Shown here: piece after piece, positions 1 to 7,835 of the stretch
Numbering within the stretch: the stretch's first letter is position 1
How the letters are laid out: every line of letters starts with the position of its first letter
Assembly (NCBI GenBank): GCA_043720395.1
Contig: JAYSSR010000082.1
Location: 5,560 to 69,559, forward strand
DNA from: JANOYY01 sp043720395
GTDB taxonomy: Bacteria > Actinomycetota > Acidimicrobiia > Acidimicrobiales > JANYDT01
DNA length: 64,000 bases
Direction of reading: 5' to 3'
Position numbers and translations under genes: made by a program
Notes under the pieces: model-generated
The model's database searches: none
Told to the model about the DNA's origin: nothing
What the model saw: only the letters and a program-made list of their open reading frames with translations

Positions 1-19
1 TCCAGTTTTGCGATACGCG

Positions 20-454
20 TCACCGGCCTTGGGTGATGTAGTCACCGAGGGCTTTGGCGTCGTCCTCGATTTCGGCGACCCGACGCTTCACCACGTCGCC
101 AATGCTCACGATGCCGACAAGTGCGCCGCCGTCAACGACCGGGAGATGACGAATGCGTTGCTCGGTCATCGCGCTCATGAGCTGCTCCATGGTGTCGGTC
201 GGCGCGCAGGTGATGACCTCGGCACTCATCACGTCGGACACCGGTCGCTCCAACATGGCAGCACCTCCGCGTGCGATCGACGCGACTATGTCTCGCTCGC
301 TCACGATGCCGACGATGGTGCCGTCGGCACCCAGAACGACGAGTGCCCCGATCCGACGCGTTCCCAACTCCGATGCTGCGACGAGCAGCGTCGCATGGGG
401 ACTGATGGTCGCGACCTCCGTACCCTTTCCGTCCAGAACTCCGTCGACACGCAT
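20..454 (-). CDS. Tandem CBS-domain protein
   Basis: The 144-residue protein is almost entirely two CBS domains: roughly residues 5-60 (ending VGIVSERDIVA) and 70-130 (ending VGIVSIGDVVKRR). Paired CBS domains form a Bateman module that usually binds adenine nucleotides and senses energy state. No catalytic or membrane segment is attached, so this is a stand-alone sensor-type protein of unknown partner. The ATG is preceded by a strong AGGAGGG ribosome site. It lies 76 bp downstream of ftsQ on the same strand, where ftsZ is normally found in this kind of cluster, and could be read from the division operon or on its own. Confidence 0.85.
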   Translation of the reverse strand: MRVDGVLDGKGTEVATISPHATLLVAASELGTRRIGALVVLGADGTIVGIVSERDIVASIARGGAAMLERPVSDVMSAEVITCAPTDTMEQLMSAMTEQRIRHLPVVDGGALVGIVSIGDVVKRRVAEIEDDAKALGDYITQGR

Positions 455-530
455 ATGTAGCCCTCCTGGTCTGGCGACCCTCGCGGGACGCAGCGCTCGT
501 CGGCATCGTACGCCCCACGAAACCGAATTG

Positions 531-1637
531 TCAGGACGTCTTCGAGCCTTTTGTTCGCGTTATCACGATCGCGGTGTCGGGCACGGACACATCGACGCCG
601 GCGACCCGCTCCAACTGCCCGGCATCGGCAAGTGCCTGCAGCGCCGCAGCCTTCGCTGGAAGGTCGTCGGGCCGACCGAACCGGACCGAGGTACTTCCGA
701 ACAGACCAGTGAACTCTGCTCCAGTTTGGTCGATTCGAGACAACCTCAGCCGCAGGTTCGGCCCCAACGTACGGACTATGGCGGTGGCATCATGCACTCT
801 GTCGGCGGACGAACCCGCAGCCTTCGACACCACAATGACCGGCAGCACCAAGCCGACACCGGCACGCTCCGACATCACCGCGCCGGTCTCATCGATGACG
901 CGATCCGTCTGTCCGTCCTGATGCAAGATCGCCATCGGACGGCGGAACGCGGGTTCGATCACGATTCGGTTCGGCCAATCCTTGGACACGCGCACCGCAG
1001 CGATGTCTGGCCGTGCCTGAAGCCGCCGAACCACTTCGGCCGGGTCTACGCGGACCATTGGACGTCGGACGAGTGGGCCCGCCGCGGATCGGACTGCGTC
1101 GGCGCTCGGACCATCGACGCCGACAACGTCAACGGTACGGACCGACATCCAAGGCGACAGCATCCATAGCACGGCGAACGTGGCGAGCGTAAGCGCGAGG
1201 AGTGCCCACATCACTGGTTGTCGAGCCCTTCGACGCAGCTCCGCTTCAACGGTCGCCCGACGACGTTCGAACTCCGGAGACACCAGCAGCGCAGCAAGCG
1301 GGTGCGGGTCGATGTCAACCGCAGCATGCGCTAGATCGAACCCCGTCGGATCATCGACGAACCAGCGCCGACCGGACCCGCCGGGGGCTGACGGGACCGA
1401 GGAGGCAAGCCGGGGCGGTGCGACCCGATCGAGTACCGCCGGAGTGCTGAGGACCGCGCCGACGCGGCCCGGCAATCGTTGCGGTGAACAGTGTTGAGTG
1501 CGCACCACGGCAGCCGATGAACCTTCGGTCTCGGCACGTGCCCACAGCTCCGCAAAGGTGAGTCGCTTCCGCGAGTCCAGCGGGTCCTCAACGAAGCTGT
1601 GCGTCAGGTCTACGGGCGGGTCGAGGGTGATGGTCAC
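531..1637 (-). CDS. ftsQ: Cell division protein FtsQ (POTRA domain)
   Basis: FtsQ is the bitopic divisome scaffold linking early and late division proteins. The 368 residues contain a cytoplasmic N-terminal part of about 140 residues, one transmembrane helix at about 141-163, a POTRA domain at about 165-235 (SVRTVDVVGV onward) and a beta-rich FtsQ C-terminal part. The N-terminal extension is longer than in most FtsQ and is low in recognisable structure. The start is a GTG that overlaps the murB stop by 4 bp (GTGA), so translation is probably coupled. It is the last recognisable division gene of the cluster; ftsZ does not follow. Confidence 0.88.
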   Translation of the reverse strand: MTITLDPPVDLTHSFVEDPLDSRKRLTFAELWARAETEGSSAAVVRTQHCSPQRLPGRVGAVLSTPAVLDRVAPPRLASSVPSAPGGSGRRWFVDDPTGFDLAHAAVDIDPHPLAALLVSPEFERRRATVEAELRRRARQPVMWALLALTLATFAVLWMLSPWMSVRTVDVVGVDGPSADAVRSAAGPLVRRPMVRVDPAEVVRRLQARPDIAAVRVSKDWPNRIVIEPAFRRPMAILHQDGQTDRVIDETGAVMSERAGVGLVLPVIVVSKAAGSSADRVHDATAIVRTLGPNLRLRLSRIDQTGAEFTGLFGSTSVRFGRPDDLPAKAAALQALADAGQLERVAGVDVSVPDTAIVITRTKGSKTS

Positions 1638-2668
1638 GGGAGGTCCTCCAAGAGTTCGGACGTTGCAATGGGTTCGGCGGCATCGAGGGCTGGGAGTACC
1701 GCGTCAAAGCCGAAGGTGCGAACCTCTGGGTGTAGTTCGACCCCGAAGCGTTCGTAGACCCGACGACGCACCAAGCTGATGAGCGCCCAGACGTCAGCAG
1801 CGCTCGCACCGTCGTCCGCCTGAATGAAGTTCGCGTGCTTCTCCGAGACCGACGCGGTCCGGGTCCTGAGGCCCTTCAGTCCGGCGGCGTCGATGAGTCG
1901 CCCCGCCGAGTCCCCAGGAGGGTTGGTGAACACCGACCCGCAGTTCGCTCCGCCCGGCTGATGTTCGCGTCGCCAGCGCACGATCTCGGACAGTTCTGCT
2001 TCGCCAATCGCTACGTTGCGTCGCCCGACACGGAATCGGGCGGAGACCACCACCTCGTGGGCGACAAGGTTCGAAGACCGATACGAGAACTCGAAAGCCA
2101 GCGCCGGTCGATCTTCGACGAGGCCACGTCGAACGTCGAACGTCGTCGCGGAAACGAGCGAGGCCGCGACGTCTGAGCCGTGTCCCCCTGCGTTCATGCG
2201 GACCGCGCCGCCGATTGAGCCAGGTACTCCCACCATCCATTCGAGGCCGGTGTATCCATCGCGGACGCTCTGGCGCGCCAGGACTGGAAGCTTCATTGCT
2301 CCGCCTGCGACGACTTCGACCATTGAAACCTGGTCAGCTGGATCTTGGTCGCACCCAGCATCGGCGGACCATGTGGCAAAGGTTCCGTCGAGCACGACGA
2401 CGACGCCACGGATGCCGTCGTCGCCGACAAGCAGGTTCGATCCCTGGCCCACAACGAACACATCAAGGTCACCGTGTGGCTCGATCCGTTGCAGCGTTTC
2501 CGAGAGCAGCTCGAGGTCGTCGATGCTATGCGCGCGTACAAGAAGGTCCGCTGGGCCACCGACTCGAAACGTCGTCAGGTCCGAGAGCGCAACGTCGCGT
2601 TCCGCTCGCTCACCGAGCGCGAGGGAGATGGCGTCAATCGCCGCGAGGTGTGCCGATACGACCGTCAT
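1634..2668 (-). CDS. murB: UDP-N-acetylenolpyruvoylglucosamine reductase MurB
   Basis: MurB reduces UDP-GlcNAc-enolpyruvate to UDP-MurNAc with NADPH and FAD in the cytoplasm, the second committed step of peptidoglycan precursor synthesis. The 344-residue protein shows the FAD-binding signatures TTFRVGGPADLLV (about residue 32), GQGSNLLVGDDG and GVPGSIGGAVRMNAGGHG, then SYRSSN and the active-site GSVFTNP, whose serine is the expected proton donor. The ATG overlaps the murC stop as ATGA, and the gene ends in the ftsQ start as GTGA. In most actinomycete clusters MurB also follows MurC, so the order here is conventional. Confidence 0.95.
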   Translation of the reverse strand: MTVVSAHLAAIDAISLALGERAERDVALSDLTTFRVGGPADLLVRAHSIDDLELLSETLQRIEPHGDLDVFVVGQGSNLLVGDDGIRGVVVVLDGTFATWSADAGCDQDPADQVSMVEVVAGGAMKLPVLARQSVRDGYTGLEWMVGVPGSIGGAVRMNAGGHGSDVAASLVSATTFDVRRGLVEDRPALAFEFSYRSSNLVAHEVVVSARFRVGRRNVAIGEAELSEIVRWRREHQPGGANCGSVFTNPPGDSAGRLIDAAGLKGLRTRTASVSEKHANFIQADDGASAADVWALISLVRRRVYERFGVELHPEVRTFGFDAVLPALDAAEPIATSELLEDLP

Positions 2669-4062
2669 GCGTCACCCGTCGCCCAGCCACTCCGAAGCAT
2701 CTCGTCTGGCAGCGTCGTGAGATCGCCCGCGTTCATGGTGAGACAGAGGTCTCCGGGTTTCAGCTCCCGCTGGAGCAACGCGATCAACGCCGAGCGGGTT
2801 TCGCAGTAGATGGCTCGCTGGTCCGGGTGCGCGGCCGTGACCGCGTCCACGAGAAGGGCACCGCTCACACCTTCGATTGGCGCTTGACCAGCCGCGTAAA
2901 TGTCCGTGATCACCACGAGGTCGACGCCCGCGAACGAATCGGCGTAGTCCTGCCAAAGGTCCCGCGTGCGGGTGTACCGATGGGGTTGGTAGACGGCGAT
3001 CACTCGCGTCCATCCCCCGAGCAACGCACCGTTGACGGCGGCGCGCGCCTTCATCGGTAAGTGCGCATAGTCATCGACAAAGGTGACGCCACGAGCCTCT
3101 CCCCGGAACTCGAAACGCCGAGCGGCCCCCCGGAAGCGAGCGAGCCCCGCAGATGCGACATCGGGATCGACGCCGAGCTCCACGGCCATCGCCAGCGCAG
3201 CGGCTGCGTTGGCGGCGTTGTGCTGCCCTGGAACCGAAAGCTGGACGGAGGTAAGAACGGACCCGTCGTGCACGATGTCAAAAGAACTCGTGAGACCCGA
3301 CGCCGCAAACCCCTCAATGCGGTAATGGGAGTCGGCTGCGAACCCAACCGTCACGAGGCCTGGCACGTCTCCGATACGACGCCGCAGAGCACTCACGCCG
3401 AGATCATCAGCGTTGACGACCTTCACGCCACCTGCCTGCGTCACGAAGCGATCGAACCCCGCCTCGAGCAATTCCAACGTGCCCCACAGATCGAGATGGT
3501 CCGGCTCGATGTTGTTCACGATTACCGCTTCGGCACCGAAACGGAGAAATGATCCGTCGCTCTCATCGGCCTCGACCACGAACCACTCGGAGTCCGTCCA
3601 CTCGACACCAGGGCCGAGGCCGTCGATCGTCGAGCCGACAATCATCGACGGACGCCACTGTGCCGCGTCCGCTACTACCGCCATCATGGCCGCGGTCGTT
3701 GTCTTTCCCGCCGTGCCGCTGATCGCCACGGTGCGCTTCAATGCACCCAACGACTCCATGACGTCAGGTCTCGTCGCGATGTCAACGCCGCGTCGCCGTA
3801 GTTCGAGCAACTCCCGGTTGTCCTCCGTCACCGCCGTGGAGATTGCGACAACGTCAACGGCGTTCTCGAGTCGAGAGACGTCGTGCGGCGACCAGACGTC
3901 GCAGCCCTCAGCACGCAACCGTTCCAACACCGTTGACTCGGCCTGATCGCTACCGGTCACGGTGTGACCCATCCGCACAGCAATGGTCGCTATGGCCGAC
4001 ATCGCGGCACCGCCGACACCGATGATGTGAAGACGCAGCGGATGCGACAGGTCAGGCACCAT
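2665..4062 (-). CDS. murC: UDP-N-acetylmuramate--L-alanine ligase MurC
   Basis: MurC adds the first L-alanine to UDP-MurNAc using ATP. I start the 465-residue protein at the ATG giving MVPDLSHPLRLHIIGVGGAAMS, 8 bp after ftsW; a longer open frame overlaps ftsW without family similarity. Visible are the N-terminal nucleotide fold (HIIGVGGAAMSA), the ATP loop GTAGKTTTA, NNIEPDHLDLWG, and the C-terminal QPHRYTRTRDLW and DIYAAGQAPIEGVSG, which are specific to MurC. Two positions look unusual: GTAGKTT where GTHGKTT is common, and DDYAHLPMKARA where DDYAHHPTEIRA is common. murG, often next to murC, is absent. Confidence 0.93.
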   Translation of the reverse strand: MVPDLSHPLRLHIIGVGGAAMSAIATIAVRMGHTVTGSDQAESTVLERLRAEGCDVWSPHDVSRLENAVDVVAISTAVTEDNRELLELRRRGVDIATRPDVMESLGALKRTVAISGTAGKTTTAAMMAVVADAAQWRPSMIVGSTIDGLGPGVEWTDSEWFVVEADESDGSFLRFGAEAVIVNNIEPDHLDLWGTLELLEAGFDRFVTQAGGVKVVNADDLGVSALRRRIGDVPGLVTVGFAADSHYRIEGFAASGLTSSFDIVHDGSVLTSVQLSVPGQHNAANAAAALAMAVELGVDPDVASAGLARFRGAARRFEFRGEARGVTFVDDYAHLPMKARAAVNGALLGGWTRVIAVYQPHRYTRTRDLWQDYADSFAGVDLVVITDIYAAGQAPIEGVSGALLVDAVTAAHPDQRAIYCETRSALIALLQRELKPGDLCLTMNAGDLTTLPDEMLRSGWATGDA

Positions 4063-4070
4063 GTCGACGC

Positions 4071-5333
4071 TCAGATCGCGGCCGACCCAGCCACGGTTTG
4101 GCGGCGGGGACGCCGACGGTTCGTTCGAACGCGGGCCGTGCGAGGTTCTGCGCTGCGGGCCACGTTGACGAGTACGCCGAAGCCCGCGGCCACGACGATG
4201 AACGACGACCCACCGTAGGAGACAAAGGGCATCGGAACCCCGGTGACCGGCAGCAGCCCGAGGACCGCACCCATATTGATGAACGCCTGCGACACGATCC
4301 ACGTCGTGATGCCAACCGCCAGGAGCGATCCGAACCGGTCTTGCGCGTGGTTGACAACGCTCAAGCCGACGACAGCGATCAGACCGAAGAGGAGCAACAC
4401 TGCAGTGGCACCTACAAGTCCGAGTTCCTCACCGATGATCGCGAACACGAAGTCAGTATGTGCATTTGGTACGAATCCCCATTTCGCCCGGCTTGCCCCT
4501 ATCCCCACACCGAGGAGACGCCCGCTTGCGAAACCAAGCTTCGACTGCGCGACATGCCATCCGACGCCGGTTACGTCCTCGTCTGGCCGCAGGAACGCAG
4601 TAAGCCGGTCGCGCCGGTAGGAGCTGCTGTAGGCGAAGAGAAGCGCACCGGCACCGCCCATCACACCGCCCTGGAGAAGTCGTCGCGTCGGCATTCCGGC
4701 CGTCACCACAACGGCCGCCGAAGACACGGCAAGAATCACCGCTGTCCCCATGTCCGGCTGAAGAAGGACGGGAAGGATCGCGACACCGGCGATCGGAAGA
4801 ATTCGCCATAACACGAAGTGTTTGCTCGCCATCACCGCCGGGTTGGTTTGCTTCGAAAGTAACCCTGCGAGCATCGCAACCGTTGCGAGTTTCAGGAGCT
4901 CTGATGGCTGAAAGCCCAAGGCTTCACTCCCGATCCATCGCGAGGACCCATTGCGCCTCACTCCGAGTCCCGTGAGCGTCAGAAATGTGCAAAAGACTGC
5001 AAACGGATAGAGGAGTAGCGTGAATGTCCACCACAAGCGATAGGGAAGGAACGCCGTCACGAGAAGTACCACGGCGGCGACGGCCGCCCAAAGCGTTTGC
5101 CGGTCGAAGGTGGTCCAACTGTCGCCGGTGGCGTGCAGCGATGAGATTGATGACGCCGACGCGACGAACGTGAGCCCGACGACAGAGAGCACGAAGGCAA
5201 CGACGAGCAACACAACGGCGGGAATGGTCCAGCGCGACCCTCCTATCCGGACACCCTTGACCTGGGCCAGCCAGCCAGCACGTTCGTGAGCGGCAGAGAG
5301 GCTCAGCGGATGGGTCCGATGAGTGGCGTCCAT
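4071..5333 (-). CDS. ftsW: SEDS peptidoglycan polymerase FtsW
   Basis: FtsW is the SEDS-family glycosyltransferase that polymerises lipid II at the septum with its partner FtsI. The 420 residues predict about ten membrane helices and carry family blocks SRWIGSEALGFQPSELLKL, PNAHTDFVFAIIGEELGLVG and the C-terminal GVPMPFVSYGGSS. I chose the ATG (MDATHRTHPL) one base after the mraY stop; an in-frame start 54 bp upstream would overlap mraY. In the usual order murD lies between mraY and ftsW and murG after ftsW. Here both are missing and the junctions are only 1 and 8 bp. Confidence 0.93.
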   Translation of the reverse strand: MDATHRTHPLSLSAAHERAGWLAQVKGVRIGGSRWTIPAVVLLVVAFVLSVVGLTFVASASSISSLHATGDSWTTFDRQTLWAAVAAVVLLVTAFLPYRLWWTFTLLLYPFAVFCTFLTLTGLGVRRNGSSRWIGSEALGFQPSELLKLATVAMLAGLLSKQTNPAVMASKHFVLWRILPIAGVAILPVLLQPDMGTAVILAVSSAAVVVTAGMPTRRLLQGGVMGGAGALLFAYSSSYRRDRLTAFLRPDEDVTGVGWHVAQSKLGFASGRLLGVGIGASRAKWGFVPNAHTDFVFAIIGEELGLVGATAVLLLFGLIAVVGLSVVNHAQDRFGSLLAVGITTWIVSQAFINMGAVLGLLPVTGVPMPFVSYGGSSFIVVAAGFGVLVNVARSAEPRTARVRTNRRRPRRQTVAGSAAI

Positions 5334-5334
5334 G

Positions 5335-6372
5335 TCAGTCAATGCCTCCAATGGACAGAAAGTCCGCGTAGAAAATACCGAGCCCAAGCGCAGCCATACA
5401 CATTGCGATTATCCAGAAGCGGATAATCACCGTGGTCTCGGGCCAGCCGCCGAGCTCGAAGTGATGATGGAACGGTGCCATTCGGAAGAGTCGACGGCCA
5501 CCCATGAGCCGGAACGTGAAGATCTGGACTATCACGGAGACGGTCTCCATCACGAAGAGTCCGCCGATGATTGGCAGCAGCAGCGGCGTGGATGTGACCA
5601 TCGCGATCGCGCCGAATGCAGAGCCGATGGCCAGCGCGCCAACGTCACCCATGAAGATGCGAGCTGGTGCAGCATTCCACCACAGGAACCCGGCGCAGGC
5701 ACCGACCATTGATGCCGCCACGACAGAAACATCGAGAGCCTGCTTGACCTGATAGGTATCGAAGTGCCGGAACATCCAGAACCCGATCACGGTGTAGGCC
5801 GAGAACGCGTACATCGACGACCCCGCAGCGAGCCCGTCGAGACCGTCCGTGAGGTTCACAGCGTTTGAAAACCCGATGAGGATGAAGAGTGTGAGGAGCA
5901 CCCACACGAGTGCGGGAATCTTCCAACCAGGGTTCGAGAACCGGGTAAATCCAATCGTGAGCGGTACGTGTGCCCACGAGACTGCGAGCCATCCGAACAG
6001 CAGCGCAACCAGGAACTGCCCGCCCGCCTTGGCGCGCTTGTTCAGCCCGAGACTTCGTTTGCGAGTGACCTTGATCCAGTCATCGACGAGTCCAACGATG
6101 GCGGCACCGACAAAGGCGAACACGACGAGCAGACCGCCGCGCGTGTAACGAAGACCGGTGACGTGGTGAGGAACGGCGTAACCCAGCACAGCGGCGACCA
6201 CGATCGCGATCCCGCCCATCGTGGGCGTGCCCTTCTTCTTCTGCTGGTTTTCGTGAAGGTCCTTGTGGATTGGCTGGCCGATTCCCTTCGACGCCAGCCA
6301 GCGAATCAAAATGGGCATGCCGAGCAGCGCGGTGAGCGAGCTGACGAGCGCTGCGACCAGCAGCGAGGTCAT
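5335..6372 (-). CDS. mraY: Phospho-N-acetylmuramoyl-pentapeptide-transferase MraY
   Basis: MraY transfers phospho-MurNAc-pentapeptide to undecaprenyl phosphate, forming lipid I at the inner membrane face. The 345-residue polytopic protein has the family signatures KKKGTPTMGG near the N-terminus, LVDDWIKV and NAVNLTDGLDGLAAG with the catalytic aspartates, FMGDVGALAIG, and the HHHFELGGWPE histidine cluster near the end. It begins with an ATG that overlaps the murE stop (ATGA). murF is usually encoded between murE and mraY; here the two genes touch directly. Confidence 0.96.
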   Translation of the reverse strand: MTSLLVAALVSSLTALLGMPILIRWLASKGIGQPIHKDLHENQQKKKGTPTMGGIAIVVAAVLGYAVPHHVTGLRYTRGGLLVVFAFVGAAIVGLVDDWIKVTRKRSLGLNKRAKAGGQFLVALLFGWLAVSWAHVPLTIGFTRFSNPGWKIPALVWVLLTLFILIGFSNAVNLTDGLDGLAAGSSMYAFSAYTVIGFWMFRHFDTYQVKQALDVSVVAASMVGACAGFLWWNAAPARIFMGDVGALAIGSAFGAIAMVTSTPLLLPIIGGLFVMETVSVIVQIFTFRLMGGRRLFRMAPFHHHFELGGWPETTVIIRFWIIAMCMAALGLGIFYADFLSIGGID

Positions 6373-7835
6373 GGTGTCGCGCCATCTCGCAGGCGACGGA
6401 TCGCAGCGCGCGCTTCGTCGCGATCGTCGAACGCTGCCACCGTCCCGTTGTGTTCCTGACCTTGTTCGTGACCCTTTCCGGCGATCACAACGACGTCACC
6501 GTCACGAGCCCCACCGATCGCGCGCTCGATCGCAGCTCGCCGATCGAGCTCGATCACGACGCGCGTCCGATCCGTTGCCCCGCCGAGCATCTCGCCTGCG
6601 ATCGCGGCAGGGTCCTCCGAGCGCGGATTGTCGGCCGTAATGATGGCGACATCAGCAATTGACGCCCCGATGCCACCCATGATTGGACGCTTCGCTCGAT
6701 CGCGGTCACCGCCACAGCCGAAAACGCAGAGCAATCGGCCGCCATCGCCAACGGTTGCCTTCGCAGCGGTGAGAAGGCGTTCGAGTCCATCGGGGGTGTG
6801 CGCGAAGTCGACGATCACTGCGAACGCCTGGCCATCGTCGATCAGTTCGTATCGGCCAGGCACCGACAGAGCGCTGAGACCGCGCGCAATCGTCTCGTCG
6901 TCGATGCCAAGCGTGCGCGCCACCGCCGCAGCTTCCAGCGAGTTCATAACGTTGAACGGTCCAGCCATACGCAGGGCCACCAGCTGACCTCGGAGGGTGA
7001 AGGTCGAACCCGTCGCCGCCAGCACGAGGTCCGCAGCGTCAGATGAGTGAACGACCTCCGTGGGAATCAGGGCCGACGCCGCGAGCAATGCGCCACGTGG
7101 ATCGTCGCCGTTCACGATCGCCCGGACCGCGAACTCAGGCGTGAAGAGCTTCGCCTTGGCACGGAAATACGCCTCCATCGTCGGATGGAAATCGAGGTGA
7201 TCCTGCGAGAGGTTGGTAAACACGGCTACCGCGAACCGCAGGCCGCGCACACGATGGAGCACGAGCGCGTGCGAGGTCACCTCCATGATCACGATCTCGG
7301 TGCCAGCTGAGCGAAGCTCTGCGAGCCGAGCTTGGAGATCGGTGGCCTCGGGCGTAGTCCGCGTTTGCGTGAGCGTTCCAATCACCTCAACGCGACGCCC
7401 CGCCGCCAGCAGGATCGATTCGAGGGCGTGCGCCGTCGTCGTCTTGCCATTCGTGCCCGTGACACCGATCAGCGTCATCGCGGTACCTGGAAAACCCAAT
7501 ACTGCGGCCGCCACCGGGCCCATCGACATGCGGGTGTCCTCAACCACCATCTGCACAACGTCAGCCTTCAGGTGAAGTTCGTGATCGACGAGGAGCACCG
7601 AAGCACCCGAAGCGACGGCGTCATCTGCAAAGGCATGACCGTCGGTCGAGTTTCCACGTACGCATACGAAGAGCGACCCGTCGACCACGTTTCGAGAATC
7701 GTGGGTAACCGATCGGATCACTGCGTCACGAGCGTCGCCGGCTGTATGAGCCGTGCCGCCGACCAGTCGGACCGAGATCTCGGGGGCATGACCCGCGAGC
7801 GCGTCCAGCACCTCCCCAACCGTCACGGCGATCAT
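6369..7835 (-). CDS. murE: UDP-MurNAc-tripeptide ligase MurE (meso-diaminopimelate type)
   Basis: MurE adds the third stem-peptide residue to UDP-MurNAc-L-Ala-D-Glu. The 488-residue protein has the N-terminal recognition fold (VTHDSRNVVDGSLFVCVRG), the ATP loop GVTGTNGKTTTAHAL, the central EVTSHALVLHRV and NLSQDHLDFHPTMEAY, and the C-terminal substrate motif DNPRSEDP. In characterised MurE enzymes DNPR marks selection of meso-diaminopimelate over lysine, so the wall is predicted to be DAP-type. The ATG overlaps the ftsI stop and the stop overlaps the mraY start, both as ATGA. The next enzyme, MurF, is not encoded beside it. Confidence 0.95.
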   Translation of the reverse strand: MIAVTVGEVLDALAGHAPEISVRLVGGTAHTAGDARDAVIRSVTHDSRNVVDGSLFVCVRGNSTDGHAFADDAVASGASVLLVDHELHLKADVVQMVVEDTRMSMGPVAAAVLGFPGTAMTLIGVTGTNGKTTTAHALESILLAAGRRVEVIGTLTQTRTTPEATDLQARLAELRSAGTEIVIMEVTSHALVLHRVRGLRFAVAVFTNLSQDHLDFHPTMEAYFRAKAKLFTPEFAVRAIVNGDDPRGALLAASALIPTEVVHSSDAADLVLAATGSTFTLRGQLVALRMAGPFNVMNSLEAAAVARTLGIDDETIARGLSALSVPGRYELIDDGQAFAVIVDFAHTPDGLERLLTAAKATVGDGGRLLCVFGCGGDRDRAKRPIMGGIGASIADVAIITADNPRSEDPAAIAGEMLGGATDRTRVVIELDRRAAIERAIGGARDGDVVVIAGKGHEQGQEHNGTVAAFDDRDEARAAIRRLRDGATP

